A DNA stretch of 64,000 bases from Cellulosimicrobium cellulans (GTDB lineage Bacteria; Actinomycetota; Actinomycetes; Actinomycetales; Cellulomonadaceae): positions 4,216,001-4,280,000 of the forward strand of contig NZ_JAFBCN010000001.1 of assembly GCF_016907755.1 (NCBI RefSeq). The letters run 5' to 3'. How positions within the stretch are numbered: the stretch's first letter is position 1; each line of letters opens with the position of its first letter. A model generated the notes under the pieces. The model saw only the letters and a list, made by a program, of their open reading frames with translations, was not told where the DNA came from and made no database searches. Both the position numbers and the translations under genes were made by a program. Positions 27,625-36,915 of the stretch are shown piece after piece.

Positions 27625-28380
27625 GTGGAGAGCGCACCCGCCCAGCCCGTCGACGTCGACCCGGCGAGCACCCCGGCCGTCACCCCTCCGACGCCGAGCC
27701 CCCGCCCCCCGCTCGCGAGCATCATGGCGCCCGACTGGGCCGAGGCCCTCGCGCCCGTCGAGCCGCAGCTCCACGCGACCGGGGACTTCCTGCGTGCGGA
27801 GGTCGCGGCCGGACGCGAGTACCTGCCCGCGCCGTCGGCGATCCTCAACGCGTTCTCGCGGCCGCTCGCGGACGTGCGCGTGCTCGTGGTGGGGCAGGAC
27901 CCCTACCCCACCCCGGGGCACCCCATGGGGCTGTCGTTCTCGGTGCAGCCGCACGTGCGGCCCGTGCCGCGCTCGCTCCAGAACATCTTCGCCGAGCTCG
28001 CGGACGACGTCGGCGCACCGACGCCCGCCAACGGCGACCTCACCGCGTGGAGCGACCAGGGCGTCATGCTCCTCAACAGGGTGCTCACGGTCCGCCCGGG
28101 CGAGCCCGGCTCGCACCGCGGCCAGGGCTGGGAGGCCGTCACGGAGGCCGCGATCCGCGCGCTCGTCGCCCGCGACGCCCCGCTCGTCGCGATCCTGTGG
28201 GGCCGCGACGCCGCGACGCTGCGCCCGATGCTCGGCGACACCCCCGTCGTCGCGAGCGCCCACCCCAGCCCGCTCTCGGCCCGCCGGGGCTTCTTCGGCT
28301 CCCGCCCGTTCTCCCGCGTCAACGAGCTCCTCGTCGCCCAGGGCGCCACCCCCGTCGACTGGACCCTCCCGACGGCGTAG
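27625..28380 (+). CDS. ung: Uracil-DNA glycosylase, family 1
   Basis: A 251-residue DNA repair enzyme that removes uracil from DNA. Motif A is [17 protein letters not shown] (90-106), with catalytic Asp 92; the Pro after PY replaces the His found in the E. coli enzyme, a variant seen in actinobacteria. Motif B is AHPSPLSA near 210. The first ~30 residues are a Pro/Thr-rich extension. The GTG start is set by the TAGGCT box seven bases upstream; no ribosome site is present. An SGNH hydrolase gene follows on the same strand after 148 bases. Confidence 0.94.
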   Translation: MESAPAQPVDVDPASTPAVTPPTPSPRPPLASIMAPDWAEALAPVEPQLHATGDFLRAEVAAGREYLPAPSAILNAFSRPLADVRVLVVGQDPYPTPGHPMGLSFSVQPHVRPVPRSLQNIFAELADDVGAPTPANGDLTAWSDQGVMLLNRVLTVRPGEPGSHRGQGWEAVTEAAIRALVARDAPLVAILWGRDAATLRPMLGDTPVVASAHPSPLSARRGFFGSRPFSRVNELLVAQGATPVDWTLPTA

Positions 28381-28528
28381 CCCAGAACCGTCTCGACGCC
28401 GAGCGTGCGGTGGCATCGCGTCCCCGCCGTGCGTCGGGCCATGACCACGTGCTCGGCGGGCAGCGATCGCATGATCGTGGCCCGGCGCGGTCCCCTGGGG
28501 CACGGTCCGGGAGGAGCAGAATGGGCGG

Positions 28529-29398
28529 GTGACGACGCAGAACCCGACGACCACTCCCCTGGCCGGTGACGCCTCCGACGACTCCCGCCCCGACGCCGCA
28601 CCGCCCCGTTGGACGAGCTACCTCGCGATCGGCGACTCGTTCACCGAAGGCCTGTGGGACCCGTACCCCGGGGAGGACGACCACCAGCGCGGCTGGGCCG
28701 ACCTCCTCGCCCAGCACCTGGCCCTCCGGCGGGTCGAGGCGGGCGCCGACCCGCTGCGCTACGGCAACCTGGCGATCCGCGGGCGCAAGCTCCGCTCCAT
28801 CCTCACCGAGCAGGTCCCGACGGCGCTCGAGCTGCGGCCCGACCTCGTGAGCCTCATCGGTGGCGGCAACGACATCCTCCGGCCGGGCGCCGACGTCGAC
28901 CGCCTCGCGCGCAACCTCGAGCACGCCGTCGCCCGGCTGCGCGCAGCGGGGATCGACGTGCTCCTCGGCACGGGCTTCGACGCCTCCAGCTCGCCGCTCG
29001 TCGGCCTCACGCGCCCGCGCGTGGGGGTGTTCAACGCGCACGTCTGGTCGATCGCGCGCCGACAGGGCGCGCACGTGCTCGACCTGTGGGGCATGCGCGC
29101 GCTGCAGGACTGGCGCATGTGGTCCGAGGACCGCATCCACCTCACGCCCGAGGGCCACCGGCGCGTCGCGCAGGCCGCGCTCGTCGGGCTGGGCCTCGCG
29201 CCCGACGACGCGGCGTGGGACGACCCGCTCACCCCGCTCCCGCCGTCGCCGGTCATCGACCGCGCGCGCCAGAACGCGCAGTGGCTGCGCGCGCACGTCG
29301 TGCCGTGGGCGCAGCGTCGCCTCACGGGGACGTCGTCGGGCGACGGGCGGCTCCCCAAGGCCCCCGACCTCCTGCCCGTCCCGCTCGCGGAGGACTGA
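28529..29398 (+). CDS. SGNH/GDSL-family hydrolase
   Basis: A 289-residue esterase-like protein without a signal peptide. The nucleophile block is YLAIGDSFTEG near 31-41, block II has YGNLAIRGRKL, block III is IGGGNDIL near 109-116 (oxyanion Asn), and block V is DRIHLTPEGH near 203, holding the catalytic Asp and His. Homologues act on acyl esters or acetylated sugars. The GTG at 28529 lies 15 bases after GGAGG and also six bases after CAGAAT, so either a ribosome site or leaderless start is possible. It converges with the mannosidase gene through a strong bidirectional hairpin. Confidence 0.87.
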   Translation: MTTQNPTTTPLAGDASDDSRPDAAPPRWTSYLAIGDSFTEGLWDPYPGEDDHQRGWADLLAQHLALRRVEAGADPLRYGNLAIRGRKLRSILTEQVPTALELRPDLVSLIGGGNDILRPGADVDRLARNLEHAVARLRAAGIDVLLGTGFDASSSPLVGLTRPRVGVFNAHVWSIARRQGAHVLDLWGMRALQDWRMWSEDRIHLTPEGHRRVAQAALVGLGLAPDDAAWDDPLTPLPPSPVIDRARQNAQWLRAHVVPWAQRRLTGTSSGDGRLPKAPDLLPVPLAED

Positions 29399-29402
29399 GC
29401 GC

Positions 29403-29441
29403 GGTCGGGCCGACGGGTCGAGGAGACCCGTCGGCCCGACC
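29403..29441. terminator. Bidirectional terminator hairpin
   Basis: Perfect 17-base arms (29403-29419 and 29425-29441) around a five-base loop, between the converging SGNH hydrolase and GH92-GH76 genes. It would serve both strands. Confidence 0.85.
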
Positions 29442-29451
29442 GAGGGCGTCG

Positions 29452-32400
29452 TCAGCAGGTCCGCGCGGGGAACGCCACCTCCTGCGTGACGCGCGGGCCG
29501 CCGCCGGACGGGACGGCCGTCACGGTGACGCTGCCCGCCTCGACGGCGTTCCCCCGGGAGGAGAACGACTGGTAGCCGTTCGCGCCGCCGGCGACCCCGG
29601 CGAACGACTTCTCGCCGAACGGGGTCGTGACGCCGATGTCGAGCGGCCCGGCGCCCTGGTTGTGGGCGCGGACGGCGACGTACGCCGTGCCGGCGAGGCA
29701 CCGGACCTGCGCCTCGACCCGGACCTGCGGCGCCTGCGGCGTCGCGGCGACCAGGGCGCTCAGCGCGCTCGCCTGGGTGCGCCAGTCGACCACGTTCGGG
29801 TGCTGCGCCGACTCGCCTCCGGCCCACCGGACGCCGAGGCGGTCGCCCGCCGCGCGGTCCTGCGCCCAGATCGTCGCTGCTTGCCGGTCCACGAACTCCT
29901 GGTACCGCGTCTCGCCCGTGGCGTCGTTGAGGTCCATGAGGTACCGCATGAAGATGCCCTTGAACTGCTTGCCGTTGTCGTCACAGGTCCGGTCGAGGGC
30001 GTCGCAGCTCTCGGTGAGGACCCCGTCCACGACGAGCGCGTCCGAGGACAGCGCGGCGTCCGCGAGGCGCTCCGCGGTCGCCAGGGCGTCCGCGTCTCCC
30101 GTGGCCCGGTGGAGCTCGAGGCCCGCACCGATCGCGAGGCCCTGGTTGTAGCTCCAGACGGTGCCGCCGTTGTTGCGGCAGTCGCCCGTGAGCCCGTCGT
30201 TGACGAGGCCCTCCTCGTTGATCATCCCGCTGGCGAGGAGCCAGTCCCAGCCGGTCTGCGCGCGGTCCAGCCACACCGTGTCGCCGTCGATGCGGTGGTG
30301 GAGCTCGGCGGCCAGCCGGACGTACAGCCCGTTGGTCACGGCGTTCTTGTACGTCTTCTCGGCGTCCCACCACACGCCGCCGTCGCACGTGCCCGTGTCC
30401 CAGTAGCCGTGCACGTACTCGGCGATCGTGACCGACATGTCGAGGTACTTCGGGTCTCCCGTCAGGTCGTACGCGGCGGCCCAGGTGAGGCCCCACCACG
30501 CGGCGTCGTCGATCGCGCGGCTCGTGAAGCTGCCGAGGATCTCGTCGCTCGACATCTCGCCAGCGGGGAACGGGGCCTTGTTCCGCTCGAACGTACGGTC
30601 GACCTGGGCCAGATAGCTCCGGTCGCCCGTGCGCTCCATGTAGTCGATCACCGTGTTCGTCGCGACGGCGGAGTTCCACCAGCTCGACGGCCACCACGCC
30701 TTCTCGGGGTCGTAGTCGTCCATGAGCGTGCGGACGGCGCTCGCCGCGCGCTGCGTGGCGGGCGGGTTCTCGATCAGGGCGACGACCAGCGGCAGGAGCA
30801 CCGTGCGGGCGTCCTCGGTCACCGCCTCGGGGGACGCGCCCGTGATCGCGTCCCGCAGCCCGGTCAGCGCCTGCGCGACACCCGCCGCGTGGGCGCCGTC
30901 GAGCTGCGCGGCCGCGTCGTCGACGAGGCCGACGAGCGCCTCCGCCGTCGCGGGGTCCACGTCACCGCTGCGCTGCAGGGCTCCGACCTGGGCGCGGATC
31001 TCGTCCAGGCCGGTGCTCGGCGCGAGCCACTGCGAGACGAGCAGCGTGAGCTCGTCGCGCGTCCGGTCGTCGAGGAGCTCGGTCGCGGTCGTGTCGACGG
31101 CGGCACGCAGCAGGCGGACCTGCTCCAGCACCCCGGCCGCGTCGTTCGCGTCCTCGGCCTCCTGCGCCGCCGCCACGACGGCCCCCAGCCGTTCCGCCGT
31201 GCTCGCCGGGATGCGGCCGTCGTCGAGCGCCGCGGCGACGGCGTCGGCGAGCTCGCGCACCTTCGGGGTGTGCGCGAGGAGCTCGACCTCCGCGAGCGCC
31301 GTCGTCGCGCCCGTCGAGGCCGTGACGCGCAGCCGGTACTGGCGGTACACGCCCGGGTCGGCGATCGCGAAGGCCCGCGTCTCGAGGCGGGACGCGAACG
31401 ACTGGTCCGCGCGCTCGTCGAGCGTCGTCCACTCCTCCCCGTCCGTCGACCCCTCGAGGGTCCAGGCGCTCGGGTCCGTCCCGTCGCCCGCGGCCGACGT
31501 GAGCGTGTACATCGCCGCCCGCGCCGTCGTCCCCGTCGCCTCGAACGTCACGCTCGGCGTGGCCGAGCCGAAGGCGACCTCCGCGGCGGCGGTGTCGTCG
31601 ACGAGGTCGTCGCCGGAGGTGCCGTCCTCGTCGGTCGTGACCGTCCACGTGCTCGTCACGTCCGCGAGCGGGTCGGGCAGGTCGTCGCCCTGCGTGATCG
31701 ACGGCGGGGCGTCGTCCGCGCCGGTGCCCCACGCGGACGGCGTCGGGCCCATGTCGAACTCGATCGTGCCGCCGTCGGCGAGCTGGTCGTGCGTGAGGTA
31801 CGTCGCGGACTGCGCGACGCCGTCCACCGTCACGCCCTGCACGTAGACGTTCTCCGCGCTGTTGTCCGGCGCGTCGATGACGAGGTCCTCGCCGTTCTCG
31901 AGGTGGATCGTCGCGCGCGTGAACAGCGGGGAGCCGATCGCGTACGTCGGGCTGCCGACCTGCAGCGGGTAGAACCCGAGCGCGCTGAACAGCCACCAGG
32001 CCGACATCTCGCCGTTGTCCTCGTCGCCGGGGTAGCCCTGGCCCATGTCGTTGCCCGTGAACGAGCGGGCCAGCGCGGTCCGCACGACCTCGGCCGTCTT
32101 GGACGGCTCGCCCGCGAAGGCGTACATGTACGGGATGTGGTGCGAGACCTGGTTGCTCAGGCCCCACTGGCCCTGGCGCACCGCCTTGGCCTCGCGCATC
32201 TCGTGGATGACGCCGCCGTACGACCCGGGCTTGGACGCCGTCTCCGGCGTGGCGAAGAACTCGTCGAGCTTGGCGCCGAGAGCGTCGGTGCCGCCGAGGA
32301 GGTTGGCCAGGCCCCGGCCGTCCTGCACGGCGTGGAACGCGAAGTTCCAGCCGTCGGTCTCGGTGAACTCGTTGCCCCAGACCTCGGGGTCGAAGTCGGC

Positions 32401-35400
32401 CGCCGACCGTGCCCACGAGCCGTCCTCGGTCCGGCCCCGCAGGAAGCGCGTCGTGGGGTCGAACAGCGTCGCATAGTTGAGGGCGCGGTTCAGGTAGTAC
32501 TCGTAGTTGTCCGCGTACTCCTGGTGGCGCAGGTCGTCGTCGTCGCTCGTGTCGAGCAGCTTCTTCGACATCGTCGCGATGCCGTAGTCGTTGAGGTAGT
32601 CCTCGAGCGACCACGACGCGCTCTCGTGCGTCGACGTCGGCGTGTAGCCGAGGAACGTCGCGGGGTCGAGGCCCTTGCGCCCCACGCTCGCGTCCGGCGG
32701 CACGGTCGACGCGTTCTTGAGCGCGGCGTCGTACGCGGCCTGCACGTCGATCCCGGGCACGTCCTTGAGGTAGGCGTCGGCGAACGCGACGTCCGAGCTC
32801 GTGCCGGTCATGCTGTCCGCGTAGCCCGGGGCGGACCACCGCGAGATCCAGCCGCCGTCCTCGTACTGCTGCACGAAGCCGTTGACGAGCTCGCCCGCCG
32901 TGCTCGGGTAGAGCAGCGAGTACGCGGGCCACGCGGTGCGGTAGGTGTCCCAGAAGCCGTTGTTGACGTAGACCGTGCCGTCCACGACGGGTGCCCCGGT
33001 CCGGGTCGCCGTCGTGCCCTCGGGCGCGGGGTTGCCGGAGGCCGAGGACTGCACCACGTGCTGGTAGACCGGGTCCTCCGCCGTGCCCGTGTTCTCGTGG
33101 CCCGAGTTCGGGTAGAGGCTCAGGCGGTAGAGGTTCGAGTAGAGCGAGACGAGCTGGTCGTGGCTCGCGCCCTCGACCTCGATCACGCCGAGCGTGTCGT
33201 CCCAGAGCTCCTGCGCGCGCTCCTTCACCGTGTCGAACGTGTCGTCCGCGGAGATCTCGAGGTCGAGGTTGTGCTTCGCCTGGTCCACGCTCATGAGCGA
33301 CGTCGCGAGGCGCAGCGTCACGACCTTCTCGTCGGACGTGTCGAACGACAGGTAGCCCGTCACGTCGCCGCCGCCCCCACCCGTGAGGCGGCCGCTGCCG
33401 GTCACCGGACGGTCGACCGTGCCGTAGACGAACATGCGCGTCATGCCCGCCGAGCTGCCGGGCGTGCTCACGTCCGTGTAGCCCGAGACGACGCCGTCCT
33501 CGGCGTCGAGGGTCAGGCCGCCGGCGCTGGTCACGTTGTCGAAGACCAGGTGCGACTCGTCGCCGGTGAACGTGAACCGGAACATCGCCGCGTGGTCGGT
33601 CGGCGCGATCTCGGTGCGCAGGCCGTCGTCGAACGTCACGCCGTAGTAGTGGGCGCGCGCGACCTCGTCGTCGTGGCTGAACGTCAGGGCGCGCTCGGAC
33701 CGGTTCGCCGTGGGCGTCCCGGCGGCCCCGGACGGCATGACCTGGAACGTCTGCCGGTCGCCCATCCACGGGCTCGGCTCGTGGCTCAGCGAGAACGCCT
33801 GGATCGCCGTCCGGTTCTGGTCGTCGTTGCCGTTCTGGTACTCGTACAGCCAGCGGTTCGTGCCGGCGTTCGTCACCGGGGTCCAGAAGTTGAACCCGTG
33901 CGGCACCGCGGTCGCGGGGATCGTGTTCCCGCGCGAGAAGTCGCCGTTCGCGTTGGTCCCGCGGGTCGTGACCACGTAGTCGGACGGGTGCTCCGCGCTC
34001 GGCTGCTCGGGCTCGCCGGTCACGGCGACGTCGTCGATCCAGCCGCTGAAGTCACCCGGGCCGTCGGGGTTGTCGTAGCCGACGAGCACGCGGTCGATGG
34101 TCCGGCCGGCCGCGACCTCGCCGATCCGGGAGACCACGGAGTTCCACTGGTTCGCGTACAGCGTCTTCGCCGCGCCCTGGCCCTGCGGGCTCAGGCCGCC
34201 GCCGTGCTGGTCGACGGCGCCGAGCTCGCTGAGGTACGTCCCGTCGGTGAACGCGAGGTCGACGGCGGCGTACGTGCTCGCGTAGGCGAGGTCGTTCTCC
34301 GCCGCCTCGGGGAAGATCGTGTAGGAGAGCTCGGTGTCCTCGCCGACGGGGACGTGGACGTCGAGCACCTTCGCGTACGCGTACCCGCGGCCGTCCGTCG
34401 TCTGGCTGCCGCCATAGTGGAGCGCACCGACACCGGTCCAGCCGACCTCCGACGGCGCGGTGTACGCGCTGCTCGGGCCGGACCCGACCTCGGCGGTCAT
34501 GTCCGTCGCGGCGAGCGGCTCGGTCGCGAGCTGCAGCTCGGCGAGCTGCGTGCCGTCGCTCCCGCTGTTGGACGTGATGTCGAGCCGGTAGAACCGGTAC
34601 TCCCCGGGCGAGGCGACCGTGTAGCCACGCGTCTGGAACCGCTCGGAGAAGGTCTGGTTCGTCCGTGCGTCCAGCGCGGTCCAGCTCGTGCCGTCCGGAG
34701 AGCCCTGGAGCGTCCAGGCGCGCGGGTCGCGGCCCGGCGCGTCGTTCGCGGAGGACAGCGCGTACGCCGTGACCGTGGTCGCCACGTCGAGCTCGTACGT
34801 GACCCGGGCGGTCCGGGCGCCGGCGAGCCACTTCGTCGCGACGTCGCCGTCCGCCAGCTTGTCCGCGGTCTCGTTCGGCGCGTTCTCCGCGCTCGCGGTG
34901 ACGTGCGCGACGCGGTCCGTCACGTCGCCCGGGAAGTCCACGCTCCCGGGGACGAGGCGCCGGACCGAGGTCCCCGAGATCACGGCGTCCACGGCCGCGG
35001 TGTCGTGCGTGCGGATCTGGAACTGCGGCGTGCCGCCGCCGGAGGAGGGACGTGTGAAGTCCACGACGACCGTCCGCGGCTCGGCGGAGAGCGTCACGTA
35101 CGTGCCGCCGACGTCGGAGCTCCCGCTGTAGACGTTGAGGAAGACCTTGCCCGACCCCGACAGGGTCGCCTGGGCGCGCATCGTCACGCCGCGCTCGAGC
35201 GCGGGCATCGGCACCTGCACCCACGTCTCACCCTTCGCGTCCATCGCCCAGCGCTGGGCGGGGTCGCCACCCGGGGTGGTGGTCGCCTCGAGCGTCCCGG
35301 GCACCGAACCCACCCCGTTCTGGAACGGGCCCTCCCACCCGAGCTCGTCGGTCGGGCCGCCCAGCACGTCGTCACCGCTGGGGGTGCTCGGGCTGCGCTC

Positions 35401-35667
35401 GAGGACCGCGGTGCCGACGACGCCGTCGACCCGCGGGCCGCCCGCCGTCTCCTCGGGCGTGCTCGTCCAGTCGAGGGGCTGGTCGTCGGACTCGAACGAC
35501 GTCGCGAAGTCGCCGGCAGCGGCCTGCGCCGCGGGCACGGCCTGGGCGACGACCGAGCCGGTCACGAGCGTGGTGCCGCTGAGCAGCAGGCTCAGCGCGA
35601 CGGTCGCGGCGACGCCTCGGCCCGCCGTCTCCCGGAGCAGGGGTGGGTGCGTTCGGTGAAGTGACAT
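29452..35667 (-). CDS. Secreted GH92-GH76 fusion: alpha-mannosidase plus endo-alpha-1,6-mannanase
   Basis: A 2071-residue secreted multidomain enzyme. Residues 1-50 are a signal peptide. About 52-240 form a beta-rich module. About 252-385 and 1335-1465 are two F5/8C-like (CBM32-type) modules of similar sequence, and about 388-555 is a further beta module. Residues ~560-1315 are a GH92 exo-alpha-mannosidase: PATAVPHGFNFW near 584, SHHIPYMYAFAGEPSKT at 1175-1191, YPGDEDNGEMSAWWLFSALG at 1212-1231, and YAIGSPLF. After a helical linker (1468-1640) comes a GH76 endo-alpha-1,6-mannanase domain (1650-1975) with the catalytic Asp pair in TSRAIDDAAWWG (D1720-D1721). The last ~90 residues are a Cys-bracketed module shared with the protein at 43451. 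GH92 trims alpha-1,2/1,3 side-chain mannoses and GH76 cuts the alpha-1,6 backbone of yeast mannan, so one chain could do both steps. The ATG follows AAGGACATCG. Confidence 0.9.
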   Translation of the reverse strand: MSLHRTHPPLLRETAGRGVAATVALSLLLSGTTLVTGSVVAQAVPAAQAAAGDFATSFESDDQPLDWTSTPEETAGGPRVDGVVGTAVLERSPSTPSGDDVLGGPTDELGWEGPFQNGVGSVPGTLEATTTPGGDPAQRWAMDAKGETWVQVPMPALERGVTMRAQATLSGSGKVFLNVYSGSSDVGGTYVTLSAEPRTVVVDFTRPSSGGGTPQFQIRTHDTAAVDAVISGTSVRRLVPGSVDFPGDVTDRVAHVTASAENAPNETADKLADGDVATKWLAGARTARVTYELDVATTVTAYALSSANDAPGRDPRAWTLQGSPDGTSWTALDARTNQTFSERFQTRGYTVASPGEYRFYRLDITSNSGSDGTQLAELQLATEPLAATDMTAEVGSGPSSAYTAPSEVGWTGVGALHYGGSQTTDGRGYAYAKVLDVHVPVGEDTELSYTIFPEAAENDLAYASTYAAVDLAFTDGTYLSELGAVDQHGGGLSPQGQGAAKTLYANQWNSVVSRIGEVAAGRTIDRVLVGYDNPDGPGDFSGWIDDVAVTGEPEQPSAEHPSDYVVTTRGTNANGDFSRGNTIPATAVPHGFNFWTPVTNAGTNRWLYEYQNGNDDQNRTAIQAFSLSHEPSPWMGDRQTFQVMPSGAAGTPTANRSERALTFSHDDEVARAHYYGVTFDDGLRTEIAPTDHAAMFRFTFTGDESHLVFDNVTSAGGLTLDAEDGVVSGYTDVSTPGSSAGMTRMFVYGTVDRPVTGSGRLTGGGGGDVTGYLSFDTSDEKVVTLRLATSLMSVDQAKHNLDLEISADDTFDTVKERAQELWDDTLGVIEVEGASHDQLVSLYSNLYRLSLYPNSGHENTGTAEDPVYQHVVQSSASGNPAPEGTTATRTGAPVVDGTVYVNNGFWDTYRTAWPAYSLLYPSTAGELVNGFVQQYEDGGWISRWSAPGYADSMTGTSSDVAFADAYLKDVPGIDVQAAYDAALKNASTVPPDASVGRKGLDPATFLGYTPTSTHESASWSLEDYLNDYGIATMSKKLLDTSDDDDLRHQEYADNYEYYLNRALNYATLFDPTTRFLRGRTEDGSWARSAADFDPEVWGNEFTETDGWNFAFHAVQDGRGLANLLGGTDALGAKLDEFFATPETASKPGSYGGVIHEMREAKAVRQGQWGLSNQVSHHIPYMYAFAGEPSKTAEVVRTALARSFTGNDMGQGYPGDEDNGEMSAWWLFSALGFYPLQVGSPTYAIGSPLFTRATIHLENGEDLVIDAPDNSAENVYVQGVTVDGVAQSATYLTHDQLADGGTIEFDMGPTPSAWGTGADDAPPSITQGDDLPDPLADVTSTWTVTTDEDGTSGDDLVDDTAAAEVAFGSATPSVTFEATGTTARAAMYTLTSAAGDGTDPSAWTLEGSTDGEEWTTLDERADQSFASRLETRAFAIADPGVYRQYRLRVTASTGATTALAEVELLAHTPKVRELADAVAAALDDGRIPASTAERLGAVVAAAQEAEDANDAAGVLEQVRLLRAAVDTTATELLDDRTRDELTLLVSQWLAPSTGLDEIRAQVGALQRSGDVDPATAEALVGLVDDAAAQLDGAHAAGVAQALTGLRDAITGASPEAVTEDARTVLLPLVVALIENPPATQRAASAVRTLMDDYDPEKAWWPSSWWNSAVATNTVIDYMERTGDRSYLAQVDRTFERNKAPFPAGEMSSDEILGSFTSRAIDDAAWWGLTWAAAYDLTGDPKYLDMSVTIAEYVHGYWDTGTCDGGVWWDAEKTYKNAVTNGLYVRLAAELHHRIDGDTVWLDRAQTGWDWLLASGMINEEGLVNDGLTGDCRNNGGTVWSYNQGLAIGAGLELHRATGDADALATAERLADAALSSDALVVDGVLTESCDALDRTCDDNGKQFKGIFMRYLMDLNDATGETRYQEFVDRQAATIWAQDRAAGDRLGVRWAGGESAQHPNVVDWRTQASALSALVAATPQAPQVRVEAQVRCLAGTAYVAVRAHNQGAGPLDIGVTTPFGEKSFAGVAGGANGYQSFSSRGNAVEAGSVTVTAVPSGGGPRVTQEVAFPARTC

Positions 35668-35706
35668 CGATGTCCTTCGGGGAGGGCGAGCGACGGTGCT
35701 CGCGGA

Positions 35707-35736
35707 TGACAGCGCTGGCAGCGCCGACGCTGCCAG
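35707..35736. promoter_or_regulatory. LacI-type operator-like palindromes upstream of the GH92-GH76 gene
   Basis: TGACAGCGCTGGCA (35707-35720) is a CG-centred palindrome with one mismatched pair, the form bound by LacI-family sugar repressors. It overlaps a perfect nine-base inverted repeat (35715-35723 and 35728-35736, four-base loop). Both lie 40-70 bases upstream of the start codon. The 35737-35802 stretch up to the tRNA end shows nothing else. Confidence 0.5.
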
Positions 35737-35802
35737 ACGACGCCGCCACGGTCAACCCCTGGATGTCGCCGACGGCACGGCGTCGGCCCGTGCGGTCGTT
35801 CG

Positions 35803-35878
35803 TGGAGCCGCCTGTCGGGTTCGAACCGACGACCTTTCGCTTACAAGGCGAGTGCTCTACCAGCTGAGCTAAGGCGGC
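35803..35878 (-). tRNA. tRNA-Thr (anticodon TGT)
   Basis: A full cloverleaf can be drawn on the minus strand. The seven-base acceptor stem GCCGCCT pairs with AGGCGGC. The D arm is GCTC/GAGC with AGCTGGTA in the loop. The anticodon loop is CTTGTAA with anticodon TGT, and the T arm GTCGG-TTCGAAC-CCGAC is perfect. The 3' CCA is encoded (35803-35805). TGT reads ACA threonine codons, rare in this GC-rich genome. The outermost anticodon-stem pair is a C-A mismatch. Confidence 0.96.
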
Positions 35879-35904
35879 GTGCCCGGGCTGCCGGGCGAGC
35901 GAAC

Positions 35905-35910
35905 AGACTA
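35905..35910 (-). promoter_or_regulatory. -10 box (TAGTCT) for tRNA-Thr
   Basis: TAGTCT on the minus strand lies 27 bases before the mature tRNA 5' end. It sits in the loop of a perfect nine-base inverted repeat (35892-35900 with 35914-35922). Confidence 0.45.
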
Positions 35911-35936
35911 CCTGCTCGCCCGACGGCCAGGGACCG

Positions 35937-35964
35937 GGGCCGACGCCGCTCGCGGCGCCGGCCC
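35937..35964 (-). terminator. Terminator hairpin after the DsbA-like gene
   Basis: Twelve-base arms (35937-35948 and 35953-35964) with one mismatch and a CTCG loop, a few bases after the stop codon at 35971. Confidence 0.65.
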
Positions 35965-35970
35965 GCGAGG

Positions 35971-36825
35971 TCAGCCCTGCGCGGCCGTGACGGCGGCGGA
36001 GAGAGCGTTCGGGTCGCTCCAGTTGCCGTCCCAGCGCTCGCCGTCGATCGTGATCGTCGGCGTCCCGAAGCCGCCCGACTGCGGGTTCGCGAGCGCCTCG
36101 TCCTGGGTGACGAGGCTCGTCGCGGTGGCGGCCCAGTCGCCGAACGTCTCGACCGCGGTCCCGTCGGCGATGCCCGCCGCGACATCGGCCGGGACGCCCG
36201 CCTGCTCGGCCAGGTCCGCGATCTGCTCGTCGGTGAGCGTCTCCTTGTTCTCCTCGGGCTGGTTCTGGAACATGATCGCGTTGAACGCGTTCATCTGCTC
36301 CGGCGCACGGTCCGCGACCCACGCCGCGGCCGCCGCGGAGCGGGTCGAGAACTGCTGGGCGTTCGCCATGCGGTCGAGGATCGCGACCGGGTGCAGCACG
36401 ACGGTGACGTCGCCCGACTCGCGGAGCTGGTCGAGCGTCGGGCCGTTCGTCTCCTCGAACTGGCCGCAGATGGGGCACATGTAGTCGAGGTACACGCCGA
36501 CCTCGACCGCGCCGTCGCTCTCCGTCCCCGCGGCGCCGTCGACGCCCATGGGGATGCCGCCGTCGTCGCGCGCGGTGGACGGGCCGGTCACGTCGGCGAG
36601 GTTGCCCGCCGCGACGGCGTCGACCGTCTTGTTCTGGTCCTTCATGGCCGGGATCCACACGGCGAGGAACACGCCGACGAGGACGAGGACGCCCGCGACG
36701 AGCGCTCCGATCGTGATGAGGCGGTTCCGCTTGTCGCGCTTGGCCTGCGCCTCGCGCAGCGCGAGGGCCTCCGCGCGCGCGGCCTCGCGGCGCTGGGCCT
36801 TGGTCTGGGCTTCGTTGCTGGGCAT
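35971..36825 (-). CDS. Membrane-anchored DsbA-family thiol-disulfide oxidoreductase
   Basis: A 284-residue protein. A basic, coiled-coil-like cytoplasmic N-terminus (1-34) is followed by one membrane helix (about 36-58). A thioredoxin_4/DsbA domain is exported to the outer face, with the redox motif YMCPICGQFEE (C117 and C120) and the cis-Pro region GGFGTPTITIDG near 255. It probably forms or isomerises disulfides in exported proteins. The ATG at 36825 follows GGAGGACGACC. The small membrane protein gene upstream on the same strand is 90 bases away, and the product has been found next to VKOR/DsbB-like proteins in relatives, though that neighbour here is not recognisably VKOR. Confidence 0.9.
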   Translation of the reverse strand: MPSNEAQTKAQRREAARAEALALREAQAKRDKRNRLITIGALVAGVLVLVGVFLAVWIPAMKDQNKTVDAVAAGNLADVTGPSTARDDGGIPMGVDGAAGTESDGAVEVGVYLDYMCPICGQFEETNGPTLDQLRESGDVTVVLHPVAILDRMANAQQFSTRSAAAAAWVADRAPEQMNAFNAIMFQNQPEENKETLTDEQIADLAEQAGVPADVAAGIADGTAVETFGDWAATATSLVTQDEALANPQSGGFGTPTITIDGERWDGNWSDPNALSAAVTAAQG

Positions 36826-36915
36826 GGTCGTCCTCCGAGGGAGTTCCGAGAGCTGGGGATGTGTCGGGGTGCGCGCCGACAGGGGTCGCGCGGGGCCGTG
36901 CGTCCGACGGCGTCG

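Noticed and set aside
28609..35664. A very long plus-strand open frame (over 2300 codons) antisense to the GH92-GH76 gene
   Set aside because: It is Arg/Val/Gly-rich without domains, has no ribosome site and arises because very GC-rich coding DNA lacks stops on the opposite strand. The minus-strand frame has clear catalytic motifs.
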